Positions 43,581 to 52,411 of a stretch of DNA of 64,000 nucleotides are shown here, piece by piece. The notes under the pieces are model-generated. The model was not told the origin of the DNA, did not search any database, and saw only the letters and a program-made list of their open reading frames with translations. The stretch's first letter is position 1, and each line of letters starts with the position of its first letter. The position numbers and the translations under genes are program-made. The stretch spans positions 62,001-126,000 of the forward strand of contig NZ_KE136347.1 in NCBI RefSeq assembly GCF_000406925.1, written 5' to 3'. The stretch comes from Enterococcus columbae DSM 7374 = ATCC 51263. GTDB taxonomy: Bacteria; Bacillota; Bacilli; Lactobacillales; Enterococcaceae.

Positions 43581-44093
43581 ATGGCTGAATGGATAAAATG
43601 CAGTTTGGGTGATATAGCAGAAGTAACGATGGGGCAATCGCCAAAATCTGAATTCTATAATACTGATGGTGAAGGATTGCCATTTATGCAAGGGAATAGA
43701 ACTTTTGGAAGATTGTATCCAACATTTGATACATATACAACAAAGATTACAAAAATTGCTGAAGCAGGGGATATCATTATGAGCGTTCGCGCACCAGTAG
43801 GTGATTTAAATATAACGCCTGTGAAAATGTGCTTAGGAAGAGGCCTGTGTGGAATTAAAGCAAAAAATGGAGAACGCGATTTTCTTTATTATCTTCTCAA
43901 GTATAATATTAGTAATTTATTAAACAAGGAAAGTGGTACAGTTTTTGGATCAGTTAACAAGAAAGATATTAATGGGTTAGAAGTAAATATTCCTGATAGT
44001 GTCTCTATACAAAGAAAAATTTCAGAGATTCTTAAAAAATTTGACGATAAAATAGAGTTAAATGAAAAGATAAATGAGAATTTAGTTGCTTAG
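43581..44093 (+). CDS. Second hsdS, truncated (OFF) form
   Basis: A 170-residue half specificity subunit: one target-recognition domain, KCSLGDIAEVTMGQSPKSEF to the spacer DDKIELNEKINENLVA, then a stop. It keeps its own start after TAGGAGA. The sequence ends at site C with the same NENLVA tail that lies inverted at site B. Inversion of the adjacent segment would replace this tail by the second domain in the opposite strand, restoring a full-length HsdS of different specificity. Half-subunits can sometimes dimerise and function, so it may not be entirely silent. Confidence 0.82.
   Translation: MAEWIKCSLGDIAEVTMGQSPKSEFYNTDGEGLPFMQGNRTFGRLYPTFDTYTTKITKIAEAGDIIMSVRAPVGDLNITPVKMCLGRGLCGIKAKNGERDFLYYLLKYNISNLLNKESGTVFGSVNKKDINGLEVNIPDSVSIQRKISEILKKFDDKIELNEKINENLVA
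44071..44084 (+). repeat. hsdS recombination site C
   Basis: TAAATGAGAATTTA, preceded by 28 bases closely matching those before site A (encoding DDKIE-NEKI). Same orientation as site A. Confidence 0.8.
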
Positions 44094-44794
44094 AATTCAG
44101 CATTTGTAACATCAAGTTCACCTGACATAAGTTTTGCTAAGAGCGTATCTCGCAATTGTTTTAAGTTCTCATTTTCTTGACAATTTGCATAAATTTTTTC
44201 AGTAATAGTTCGAGACATATTATCAAACTTGTTGATTTCATCTTGTGAAGCTACGTAAATAGGATACTTGATTATATGTGTTATCTTAATACTTGGTTGA
44301 ACAGAACCAATATTATAAGCAACCAAATCATTTTTAATATACTTTAAGTATTGATACAAATATAGTGGGGATATACTTCTACTTCTGAAACCTACAACAT
44401 TTTGAGCGATACATCCCACCTTACCAAGAAAGAGTTTCATTTCTGCTAAGCTCCCTACAGTAGAAAAAAGAATATCATATTGTTCGGGATGACCACTTCT
44501 AAACCAATTATTATATGTTTCTTCGTCTACATATTTGGAACATTTATTAAAGTCAACAATTCTTACATTGCCAGATAAGGCTTTAACATCGATGATAGGA
44601 TATGATGTTGGTTTAACAGAAAGCGGAGGCGTTTTTCCTCGGTTGTCAATACTTTCAATAAGATCTTTTAATTTAAATTTGCTTTCTACAAGATTATCAA
44701 TGTTAAAACCGAACATTTTTATAAATATAGTAGAAATTTGCTGCTCTAAATTCTCATTTATCGGAGTTATATCTTTAAAATGTTTAAGAGACAT
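44090..44794 (-). pseudogene. Inverted 3' half of the second hsdS (silent cassette)
   Basis: On the minus strand an open frame encodes the second half of an HsdS: the spacer INENLEQQISTIFIKMFGF, a target-recognition domain starting near FKLKDLIESIDNRG, and the ending RDTLLAKLMSGELDV. The apparent start (MSLKHF) lies outside site D and is probably chance, so this is a promoterless cassette rather than a gene. Its stop overlaps that of the truncated plus-strand hsdS, just as at the first locus. Confidence 0.8.
44747..44760 (-). repeat. hsdS recombination site D (inverted)
   Basis: TAAATTCTCATTTA, inverse of sites A and C, at the outer end of the silent cassette. With site C it bounds a segment of about 0.69 kb whose inversion would complete the second hsdS. 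Confidence 0.8.
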
Positions 44795-44887
44795 CTGTAA
44801 AAAAGTGCTTATTGGAGGTTGATAGTAGGAGGTATATAGTTAAAAAGTTATAGATTGGATACAAGTTGCTAGGGGGAGTGATATTTT

Positions 44888-47800
44888 GTGAGTTATGCAG
44901 AAAGCAATTATGAGGAAGCTATTCTAGAATTTTTTGAGAATTTGGGATATAACCGCATTCTAGGTTACGATGTTGAACGAGATTATTATAATCCACTATA
45001 TATGGATGAATTAGAAGTAGCATTACAACAGATAAATCCTACTTTGCCTGTTATTGCAATCAATGAAGCAATTGAAAAACTTCAACATTTTGAGAGTGGT
45101 TCATTATTACAAAAAAATAAAGTATTCATGGATTATCTACAGAATGGAATAACTGTTTCATATTTTTACGACGGAGAGCAAAAGAATTCTATTGTCTATT
45201 TAGTGGATTATGAAAATGTTGAAAATAATATATTTACAGTTGCCAATCAATGGAGGATAGAAGATAAAGTTCCTCATCGTCCTGATGTAATTGTATTTTT
45301 AAACGGATTACCTATCGTAGTCTTTGAACTGAAGAGTCCATCGCGTGAAGAAACAGATGCTTCAGATGCTTATTTACAACTAAAGACATATCAGAGAAAT
45401 ATCCCAGTATTATTTAACTACAATGCTTTTAATGTGATGAGTGATATGGCCATTTCAAAAGCAGGAACAATTACTGCTGGAGAAGATCGTTACATGGAAT
45501 GGAAAACAAAAGATGGTAGCTATGAAAATACACAGTTTGCCCAATTTGATACCTTTATTGAAGGAATTTTTGAAAAGAATCGTTTCTTGGATATTTTGAA
45601 AAATTTTATTTGTTTTTCTGAAGATGCAAAAATTTTAGCTGCTTATCACCAATATTTTGCTGTACGAAAGGCTATTGAATCAACTTTAAAAGCATCAAAG
45701 GGAGATGGCCGAGGAGGAGTCTTCTGGCATACACAAGGGAGTGGAAAATCACTTTCAATGGTTTTCTACGCACATCTTTTACAGAAAGTAATGGATTCAC
45801 CAACCATTGTAGTGATTACCGACCGAAATGATTTAGATGACCAGTTGTTCACTCAATTCTCTAAGTGCTCTGATTTTCTACGTCAAAAACCTATTCAGGC
45901 AACGAGTCGAGAAAATTTAAAAGAGCTTTTAGCTGGTCGCGTTGCCAATGGGATTATATTTACTACGATGCAAAAGTTTGAATTATTAGATGAACCATTA
46001 TCTGAGCGAAGAAACATTGTGGTAATGGCTGATGAAGCCCATCGTGGACAATATGGTTTGGAAGAAAAAGTTGGCACAGATGGTAAAATTCACGTTGGTA
46101 CAGCCAGAATTATTCGTGACCAATTACCAAATGCAACATATATTGGATTTACTGGTACGCCAATTTCAAACAAGGATAAATCAACAACTGAAGTGTTTGG
46201 AAATTATATCGATATTTATGATATGACGCAGGCTGTTGAAGATGGTGCCACTCGTCCTGTTTATTATGAAAGCCGAGTAATACATCTTAAATTAGATGAA
46301 GACATTTTGAAATTGATTGATCAAGAGTATGAGATACTAGCTGAACAAGCAGAAGAGTATGCGATTGAAAAAAGTAAGAAGGAACTTGGTAAACTCGATT
46401 CAATACTAGGATCAGATACGACACTCAATGCATTAGTAGATGATATTATTGATCATTACGAAAATAATCGTGCTCATGAGCTTACGGGTAAGGCAATGAT
46501 TGTGGCCTATTCGCGACCAATTGCAATGAAGATTTATCAAATTATGCTTAAAAAACGTCCAAATTGGAATGATAAAATTGGTATTGTAATGACTTCTGGA
46601 AACAACGATCCAGAAGAGTGGCATGATATTATAGGAAATAAACGCCACAAAGAAGAAATGGCAAGACGTTTCAAAGACAATAAGGACCCATTTAAAATTG
46701 CAATAGTGGTTGATATGTGGTTGACAGGATTTGATGTACCTAGTCTTGCTACAATGTATGTTTTCAAACCAATGAAAGGTCATAATTTAATGCAGGCCAT
46801 TGCACGTGTAAATCGTGTGTATAAAGATAAAGAAGGTGGGCTTGTAGTCGATTATGTTGGAATTGCTGGTGCATTGAAACAAGCGATGAATGACTATACA
46901 AAACGTGATAAAGGTAATTTTGGTGATACAGATATTGCAAAAACAGCTTATCCAAAATTTGTTGAAAAGTTGGAAGTTTGTCGTGATATGTTTTATGGGT
47001 TTGATTATTCTACATTTATGGATGAATCTGCAACTGACTTAGTTCGCGCGAAAACAATTAGCGGTGGTGTTAACTTTATAACTGGTGTGAAGGAAGAAAA
47101 GCACAAAGAAACTTTTATCAAAGAAGCCTTATTACTACGTCAGGCATTACAGCTTTGTCGTTCGTTACTTTCATCAGAAGAAAGATTTGAAGCAGCCTAT
47201 TTTGAAGCAGTGCGTACTTTGCTTACCAGAGTGACTGTTAGTTCAAAGCAATTATCCTTGAAAGAAATTAATACTCGCATTAATGAATTATTGAAAGCAA
47301 GTATCAAGAGCGAAGGGGTAATAAATTTATTCTCAGATGTGGATACAGGATTCTCACTGTTTGATCCTAAATTCCTAGATGAAATTGCAAAAATGAAAGA
47401 GAAAAACTTAGCAGTTGAATTACTGAAAAAATTGATTTCCGAACAAGTTTCTCTGTATAAGCGGACAAATTTAGTCAAATCAGAAAAATTTTCTGAACGT
47501 CTAACTCGCGCAATGAAATCTTATTTGAATGGAATGCTTACAAATGAAGAAGTCATTCAAGAATTGATGAAGATGGCAAAGGAAATGTCTTCAGCTAACG
47601 AAGAATCAAATTCATTAGGATTGACTGATGAGGAATTAGCATTCTATGATGCATTAACAAAACCAGCAGCAATAAAAGATTTCTATGAAAATGACCAGTT
47701 AGTCGCTTTGACACATGAGTTAACTGATATGCTTAGAAAGAGCCGAACCATAGATTGGCAACGAAAAGAATCAGCACGAGCACGAATGCGGATGATGGTA

Positions 47801-47971
47801 AAAAAATTACTTAGAAAATATAAGTATCCACCAGAAGAAGTAGCTGAAGCGATGGATACGGTTATGCGTCAATGTGAGCTATGGACTGATTCAGGTGTAG
47901 TTTATTTTGATCAATATCGAAATCAGCACGATATGTCTATGGTTGCTGATGATAGAGATGATTATAAATAA
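44888..47971 (+). CDS. hsdR: Type I restriction enzyme subunit R
   Basis: A 1,027-residue HsdR, the motor and nuclease of the type I complex. The PD-(D/E)xK nuclease lies near the N-terminus (RPDVIVFLNG, then VFELKSP near 147). The SF2 helicase core follows: Walker A HTQGSGKSLSM near 281, DEAH box ADEAHRGQYG near 381, and motif III IGFTGTP near 418. The C-terminal helical part binds HsdM. The start is GTG after GGGGGAGTG. It lies downstream of the switching region, so it is unaffected by inversions. No frameshift is seen. Confidence 0.95.
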   Translation: MSYAESNYEEAILEFFENLGYNRILGYDVERDYYNPLYMDELEVALQQINPTLPVIAINEAIEKLQHFESGSLLQKNKVFMDYLQNGITVSYFYDGEQKNSIVYLVDYENVENNIFTVANQWRIEDKVPHRPDVIVFLNGLPIVVFELKSPSREETDASDAYLQLKTYQRNIPVLFNYNAFNVMSDMAISKAGTITAGEDRYMEWKTKDGSYENTQFAQFDTFIEGIFEKNRFLDILKNFICFSEDAKILAAYHQYFAVRKAIESTLKASKGDGRGGVFWHTQGSGKSLSMVFYAHLLQKVMDSPTIVVITDRNDLDDQLFTQFSKCSDFLRQKPIQATSRENLKELLAGRVANGIIFTTMQKFELLDEPLSERRNIVVMADEAHRGQYGLEEKVGTDGKIHVGTARIIRDQLPNATYIGFTGTPISNKDKSTTEVFGNYIDIYDMTQAVEDGATRPVYYESRVIHLKLDEDILKLIDQEYEILAEQAEEYAIEKSKKELGKLDSILGSDTTLNALVDDIIDHYENNRAHELTGKAMIVAYSRPIAMKIYQIMLKKRPNWNDKIGIVMTSGNNDPEEWHDIIGNKRHKEEMARRFKDNKDPFKIAIVVDMWLTGFDVPSLATMYVFKPMKGHNLMQAIARVNRVYKDKEGGLVVDYVGIAGALKQAMNDYTKRDKGNFGDTDIAKTAYPKFVEKLEVCRDMFYGFDYSTFMDESATDLVRAKTISGGVNFITGVKEEKHKETFIKEALLLRQALQLCRSLLSSEERFEAAYFEAVRTLLTRVTVSSKQLSLKEINTRINELLKASIKSEGVINLFSDVDTGFSLFDPKFLDEIAKMKEKNLAVELLKKLISEQVSLYKRTNLVKSEKFSERLTRAMKSYLNGMLTNEEVIQELMKMAKEMSSANEESNSLGLTDEELAFYDALTKPAAIKDFYENDQLVALTHELTDMLRKSRTIDWQRKESARARMRMMVKKLLRKYKYPPEEVAEAMDTVMRQCELWTDSGVVYFDQYRNQHDMSMVADDRDDYK

Positions 47972-48106
47972 TATCAAAATAATAAGTGTAAGAAAACTTA
48001 TTAATTGAAAATATTAGTACCAGAGAATTTTTTTCAGACATAATCATAATACAATAAATAAGTTTAATATATTTCGTAAATAATCGTTTAATAATTAATG
48101 ACAATG

Positions 48107-48143
48107 AAATCTCCAAGTATTTATTGACTTTGGAGATTTTTTT
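48107..48143 (+). terminator. Terminator at the right border of the island
   Basis: Stem AAATCTCCAAG / CTTTGGAGATTT with a ten-base loop, ending in TTTTTTT. Confidence 0.85.
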
Positions 48144-48242
48144 GGTAAATACGTTGATTTTTTATTAAATTCTTGTGGTAAGGTTGTGACTAGTCTAAAA
48201 TCGGCGTATGATAGCTTAGAAATCATTTTTTGGAGGAAAGAT

Positions 48243-49154
48243 ATGTTTAGTCATTTACCTAATTCTGTTTTACAGATGAGCATGATCTTTTTATCTATCG
48301 TCATCGAGGCCTTGCCCTTTGTTTTACTGGGCTGTATCATTTCGGGGGCGTTGCATGTGTATTTAACACCAGATAGAGTGCGCAAAATATTACCGAAAAA
48401 TAAATTTCTCTCAATTCTAATTGGCAGTACGATGGGGATTTTTTTTCCTTCGTGTGAGTGTGGGATTGTTCCTATTGTCAATCAATTTGTAAGAAAGGAT
48501 GTACCAGCGTATACTGCCTTTGCTTTTATGTTGACGGCCCCAATTATCAATCCGATTGTTTTGTTTTCAACTTTTATCGCTTTTGGTAATTCATGGAAGT
48601 TTGCTTTACTTAGAGCGCTAGGAAGCTTAATCGTGGCGATTATTGTTGGTAGCTGGTTAGCTTATTTTTATAAAAAACCAATCTTAACGCAACAAGCGAT
48701 GCAGGATCTTAGCTGCAATGTAGACCATCATCATTTGGAACAAACAACAAAGCTACCTTTGAAAAAGCAAATTGGCTCACTTTTAGATCATAGCTTGGAT
48801 GAGTTCTTTGATACTGGTCGTTATTTGATTATCGGTGCCTTGCTTTCGGCTAATATGCAGACCTATTTACCGACCCAGTGGATTTTGACTTTAGGACATA
48901 CAAAAATTTTAGCTATTTTAGTGATGATTTTATTAGCGATTATTTTATCCTTATGTTCTGAGGCAGATGCGTTTATTGGTTCAAGCTTGTTAAGTCTTTT
49001 TGGACAAGGGCCAGTTGTGGCATTTTTAGTTTTTGGGCCAATGGTTGATATTAAGAATCTTTTAATGATGAAACGTTACTTTAACGGCAAATTTATCGTC
49101 TCAATGGTGAGCTTGGTTGCGATGATTGTATTTGTCTATGCATGGGTGGTGTAA
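48243..49154 (+). CDS. YcgR/YraQ-type permease
   Basis: A 303-residue membrane protein of the DUF318 permease family, with about eight helices. The motif FPSCECGIVPIV near residue 66 and APIINPIVLFSTFIAFG near residue 98 are the family signatures; the paired SCEC cysteines and nearby residues suggest metal or thiol chemistry. The ATG at 48243 follows TTGGAGG. The next gene encodes its usual partner, two bases later. Confidence 0.85.
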   Translation: MFSHLPNSVLQMSMIFLSIVIEALPFVLLGCIISGALHVYLTPDRVRKILPKNKFLSILIGSTMGIFFPSCECGIVPIVNQFVRKDVPAYTAFAFMLTAPIINPIVLFSTFIAFGNSWKFALLRALGSLIVAIIVGSWLAYFYKKPILTQQAMQDLSCNVDHHHLEQTTKLPLKKQIGSLLDHSLDEFFDTGRYLIIGALLSANMQTYLPTQWILTLGHTKILAILVMILLAIILSLCSEADAFIGSSLLSLFGQGPVVAFLVFGPMVDIKNLLMMKRYFNGKFIVSMVSLVAMIVFVYAWVV

Positions 49155-49156
49155 GC

Positions 49157-50113
49157 ATGATTCGATTTTTAATTTTATTAGGTTATGTTCAATTAATGAT
49201 GTATTTGCAATTGACGGGCAAATTAAATCAATATATTAATATTCATTATCAATATCTGGCTTTTTTATCGATGAGTTTAGCTTTAATTTTGGCAATTGTT
49301 CAATTGTTCAAATGGGTAAGAGCAGGCGATCAGTCAAAAGCGTCGCATAAAGATGAACGATCTCATGAAAACAAGCCTAGTCATCAGCACGAAGAAGATG
49401 AGGAACAAACGCATGAACATCATACCCATCATAATCATCAGGTAGCGCATAGTCATGAAGATGAATTACATCACCATCATCATCATGGAATGGATAAATG
49501 GTATCAAAAATTAATCGGTTATACGCTTTTGTGCTTACCATTATTAGTTGGTTTATGCTTTCCAAAGGTTAGTTTGGATACGACCATTGTCGAAGCCAAG
49601 GGATTTCAGTTTCCGTTGAGTAAAGAAGCAACTGGCGATCCTAATTTTCAAACGCAGTATTTGCGACCAGATACCAGCATTTATTTTAATCCCTCAGATT
49701 ATAAAAAGCAGATGGATCGCTTGTTAAACAAATATAGTAAAAATAATGTTTTACAAGTCACCGATGCGAATTATTTAGAACTGATGGAAATTATCTACAA
49801 TTATCCAAGTGAGTTTATTGGTAAAGAGATCTCTTTTGAAGGTTTTGTCTATCATTCGACCAAAGAGAATCAACAAGATTTATTTTTATTTAGATTTGGT
49901 ATTATCCACTGCATTGCCGATTCTGGTGTTTTCGGTCTAAGAGTAGAGTTGCCGGATAATCAGACCTTTAAAAATGATCAGTGGTTAAAAGTAACGGGAA
50001 AATTATCTTCTGAGTACTATGCACCATTTAAACGAGAGTTGCCGGTTGTTATGGTCGATACGTTAAAAGTCGTTGAGGCACCAGAGAATCAGTATGTTTA
50101 TCGAACATTTTAA
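49157..50113 (+). CDS. YcgQ/TIGR03943-type permease partner with His-rich loop
   Basis: A 318-residue membrane-anchored protein of the TIGR03943/DUF1980 family. Two N-terminal helices are followed by a cytoplasmic or outside loop (about 62-115) packed with His, Glu and Asp (HEDELHHHHHHGM at its end), then a third helix and a conserved domain with LMEIIYNYPSEFIGKEISFEG. The loop implies divalent metal binding, most likely zinc. It is coupled to the permease; B. subtilis carries the same pair as ycgR-ycgQ. Confidence 0.83.
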   Translation: MIRFLILLGYVQLMMYLQLTGKLNQYINIHYQYLAFLSMSLALILAIVQLFKWVRAGDQSKASHKDERSHENKPSHQHEEDEEQTHEHHTHHNHQVAHSHEDELHHHHHHGMDKWYQKLIGYTLLCLPLLVGLCFPKVSLDTTIVEAKGFQFPLSKEATGDPNFQTQYLRPDTSIYFNPSDYKKQMDRLLNKYSKNNVLQVTDANYLELMEIIYNYPSEFIGKEISFEGFVYHSTKENQQDLFLFRFGIIHCIADSGVFGLRVELPDNQTFKNDQWLKVTGKLSSEYYAPFKRELPVVMVDTLKVVEAPENQYVYRTF

Positions 50114-50262
50114 ATTTTTTTATGTTTTTGCTGAAATTTCCCCTAAAAATAAAAATATAAGTTATAATAGAGATAGCATATTAGGATGATTTTTAATCAA
50201 TCAACCTTAAGATAAACTATCCTTAAATGCTTGCATTTAAATCAAGGAAGAGGTGTTTTACA

Positions 50263-50532
50263 ATGGGATTTACAGATGAAACAGTTCGCTTTAGTTTTGA
50301 TGATAATCGAAAGAAAGAAGTCAGTGAGACTTTAGAGATTGTCTATCGTGCATTAGAAGAAAAAGGCTATAACCCAATTAATCAAATCGTCGGGTATCTA
50401 TTATCTGGAGACCCAGCCTATATTCCCCGTTATCGTGATGCGCGTAATTTAATTCGTCGACATGAAAGAGATGAAGTATTAGAGGTCTTGATTCGTTACT
50501 ATCTAACTCATCATGGGATTAATGTTCAATGA
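50263..50532 (+). CDS. ireB: IreB family regulatory phosphoprotein
   Basis: An 89-residue protein of the UPF0297 family. In Enterococcus faecalis IreB is phosphorylated by the kinase IreK and lowers cephalosporin resistance. Conserved features are the N-terminal [10 protein letters not shown] (with the phosphorylated threonines) and [19 protein letters not shown]. The ATG at 50263 follows GAAGAGGTG. It overlaps ruvX by four bases. Confidence 0.93.
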   Translation: MGFTDETVRFSFDDNRKKEVSETLEIVYRALEEKGYNPINQIVGYLLSGDPAYIPRYRDARNLIRRHERDEVLEVLIRYYLTHHGINVQ

Positions 50533-50957
50533 GAATAATGGGATTAGATGTTGGTTCGAAGACAGTTGGCGTAGCGGTCAGTGATTTGATGGGTTGGACG
50601 GCACAAGGCGTTGAGATTATTCGTATTGATGAAGAAGCTGGTGAATTTGGTTTAGAGCGAGTAGCCGAGCTTGTGAAAGAATATGAAGTAGAAAAATTTG
50701 TCGTCGGTCTACCTAAAAATATGAATAATACAATTGGTCCTAGAGCACTTGCTTCACAAGCCTATGGTGAGATGTTGATTGCACGTTTTGGTTTACCAGT
50801 AGAATTCCAAGATGAACGTTTGACAACTGTGCAAGCAGAGCGTATGCTAGTACAAGAGGCCAATACTTCGCGCGCAAAACGCAAAAAGGTAATTGATAAA
50901 TTGGCGGCAGTAATGATTTTACAGAATTATTTAGATATTTCTGGTAAGACGTTATAA
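50529..50957 (+). CDS. ruvX: Putative pre-16S rRNA nuclease / Holliday junction resolvase YqgF
   Basis: A 142-residue RNase H-fold nuclease, implicated in 5' maturation of 16S rRNA. The first catalytic Asp lies in [16 protein letters not shown], then [14 protein letters not shown] and the [11 protein letters not shown] motif follow. It overlaps ireB by four bases and is followed by the DUF1292 gene, an order conserved through Firmicutes. Confidence 0.94.
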   Translation: MRIMGLDVGSKTVGVAVSDLMGWTAQGVEIIRIDEEAGEFGLERVAELVKEYEVEKFVVGLPKNMNNTIGPRALASQAYGEMLIARFGLPVEFQDERLTTVQAERMLVQEANTSRAKRKKVIDKLAAVMILQNYLDISGKTL

Positions 50958-50983
50958 TATATTTACGAAAAGAGGAATAGACT

Positions 50984-51295
50984 ATGACACATCATCATCA
51001 TGACCATGATCACGATCATGAAGGACATGAACATATTACATTGGTAGATGACCAAGGAAACGAAACATTATATGAGATTCTTTTAACGATTGATGGTCAG
51101 GAAGAATTTGGTCGCAATTACGTGTTGTTATATCCTGCTGGTGTGCCAGAAGAGGAAGATGTTGAGCTACAAGCATATGCTTACATCGAAAATGAAGACG
51201 GTACTGAAGGCGAATTACAACAAATCGAAACCGAAGCTGAATGGGATATGATTGAAGAAGTCTTCAATACCTTCATGGCTGAAGAAGAAGAATAG
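50984..51295 (+). CDS. DUF1292 family protein
   Basis: A 103-residue acidic protein of the YrzB/UPF0473 family, unknown in function but strongly linked to ireB and ruvX. The N-terminus is rich in His and Asp ([17 protein letters not shown]), which may bind metal; the core has [12 protein letters not shown] and a C-terminal [11 protein letters not shown]. It ends the operon. Confidence 0.9.
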   Translation: MTHHHHDHDHDHEGHEHITLVDDQGNETLYEILLTIDGQEEFGRNYVLLYPAGVPEEEDVELQAYAYIENEDGTEGELQQIETEAEWDMIEEVFNTFMAEEEE

Positions 51296-51308
51296 ACTAA
51301 AAATGATG

Positions 51309-51345
51309 GCTGAACCCTTGATAGATAAGGGTTCAGCTTTTTTTT
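51309..51345 (+). terminator. Terminator of ireB-ruvX-DUF1292
   Basis: Stem GCTGAACCCTT / AAGGGTTCAGC followed by eight T residues. Confidence 0.9.
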
Positions 51346-51670
51346 ACTTTTGATTTGAATACGAGATTGAATACGTTCCGCTAGAAATTTAGGTGCTGCT
51401 TTCACTGAGCAATCAGTCTTTTTTTTTTGCTGTAACATCATCAAGGGGCAAAAAAGGGGCAAACAATCTATTTTTGCTAGTTGTTTAAGGGCAAGTTAGT
51501 ATTTGTTGTTGAGGGGGCAACTGTTTAACAGTCATTTAGTTTAAAATCGTTTTTTGGGGCTATCTTGGAAAAATTCACTACACAAATTAGTTCAAGAAAT
51601 GAGTATAATAAAAAAGTATCGGTCGTTTGATGTCGTTGTATGTATTGAATACAAGCGAAAGGAAAAGAAG
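51346..51670. other. Non-coding gap with repeated GGGGCAA motifs
   Basis: No gene with a binding site is seen. GGGGCAA or a one-base variant occurs at 51445, 51456, 51489 (GGGCAA) and 51514, all on the plus strand in 75 bases. TATAAT at 51604 may be the -10 of dedA. Confidence 0.45.
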
Positions 51671-52291
51671 ATGCAGACAACTATTTTAAATTACTTAAGT
51701 GAGTATGGCTATTTGGCCATTTTTTTATTAATTTTATTAGAAACTATTTTTCCCCCAATTCCTTCAGAGTTAATTTTAACGTTTAGTGGTTTTCTAACTA
51801 TCTATGGTTCACTGAATTTTACTTTAGTGCTTATCATAGCAACATTAGGCTCTGTATTAGGGGCTTTGATGCTATATCAAATAGGTTATGTGATTGGCAA
51901 GGAGCGTTTAATGAGTTTGCTTGACAGTCAATTAGCTCGTCGACTCCATTTAAAACCAACAGATATTCAAAAGGCTGAGCAGTGCTTTCTACGCTTTGGC
52001 TGGCAGGCGGTATTTTTTGGTCGTTGCGTGCCTATAGTACGTAGTTTAATTTCGATTCCAGCCGGTCTTGCTAAAATGAACGTCTATTTATTTATCCTAT
52101 TGACTAGTTCAGGCACATTGCTTTGGAATTTTGGATTAATTTATCTAGGCAGATTGGCTGGCAATGCTTGGATCGATATTTTAGGCTATTTTGAATCTTA
52201 TGCGACAATTACGCTAGGTCTAGGCTTAATTGTCGGTTGTGTGGGTCTTGGTTTTTTTATCAGGAAACGTTTTTTCGTTAAAAATACTTAG
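51671..52291 (+). CDS. DedA family membrane protein
   Basis: A 206-residue membrane protein of the DedA/VTT family; members flip or transport lipids such as undecaprenyl phosphate and support envelope integrity. ETIFPPIPSE near residue 22 and FGRCVPIVRSLISIPAG near residue 115 are the conserved re-entrant loop motifs, with the key Glu and Arg residues present. The ATG at 51671 follows GAAAGGAAAAG. Confidence 0.9.
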   Translation: MQTTILNYLSEYGYLAIFLLILLETIFPPIPSELILTFSGFLTIYGSLNFTLVLIIATLGSVLGALMLYQIGYVIGKERLMSLLDSQLARRLHLKPTDIQKAEQCFLRFGWQAVFFGRCVPIVRSLISIPAGLAKMNVYLFILLTSSGTLLWNFGLIYLGRLAGNAWIDILGYFESYATITLGLGLIVGCVGLGFFIRKRFFVKNT

Positions 52292-52411
52292 TCGGATCTA
52301 AAGGTTTTGGTTTAGAAAACGGATTATATTTAATTTGTTGAAAAAATTGCAGAAAATTTTCGTATTTTGGTGTATGATATTAATCAAATTGAGAATATAG
52401 GGGGGGTCAGG

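Noticed and set aside
44761-44794. MSLKHF... as a genuine start of the minus-strand hsdS cassette
   Set aside because: These codons lie outside recombination site D and have no binding site; the cassette is better explained as the inverted second half of the neighbouring hsdS.
51346-51465. Minus-strand frame as a phage integrase remnant or att site
   Set aside because: Repeated GGGGCAA motifs recalled integrase 3' ends, but no catalytic motif or matching direct repeat was found.
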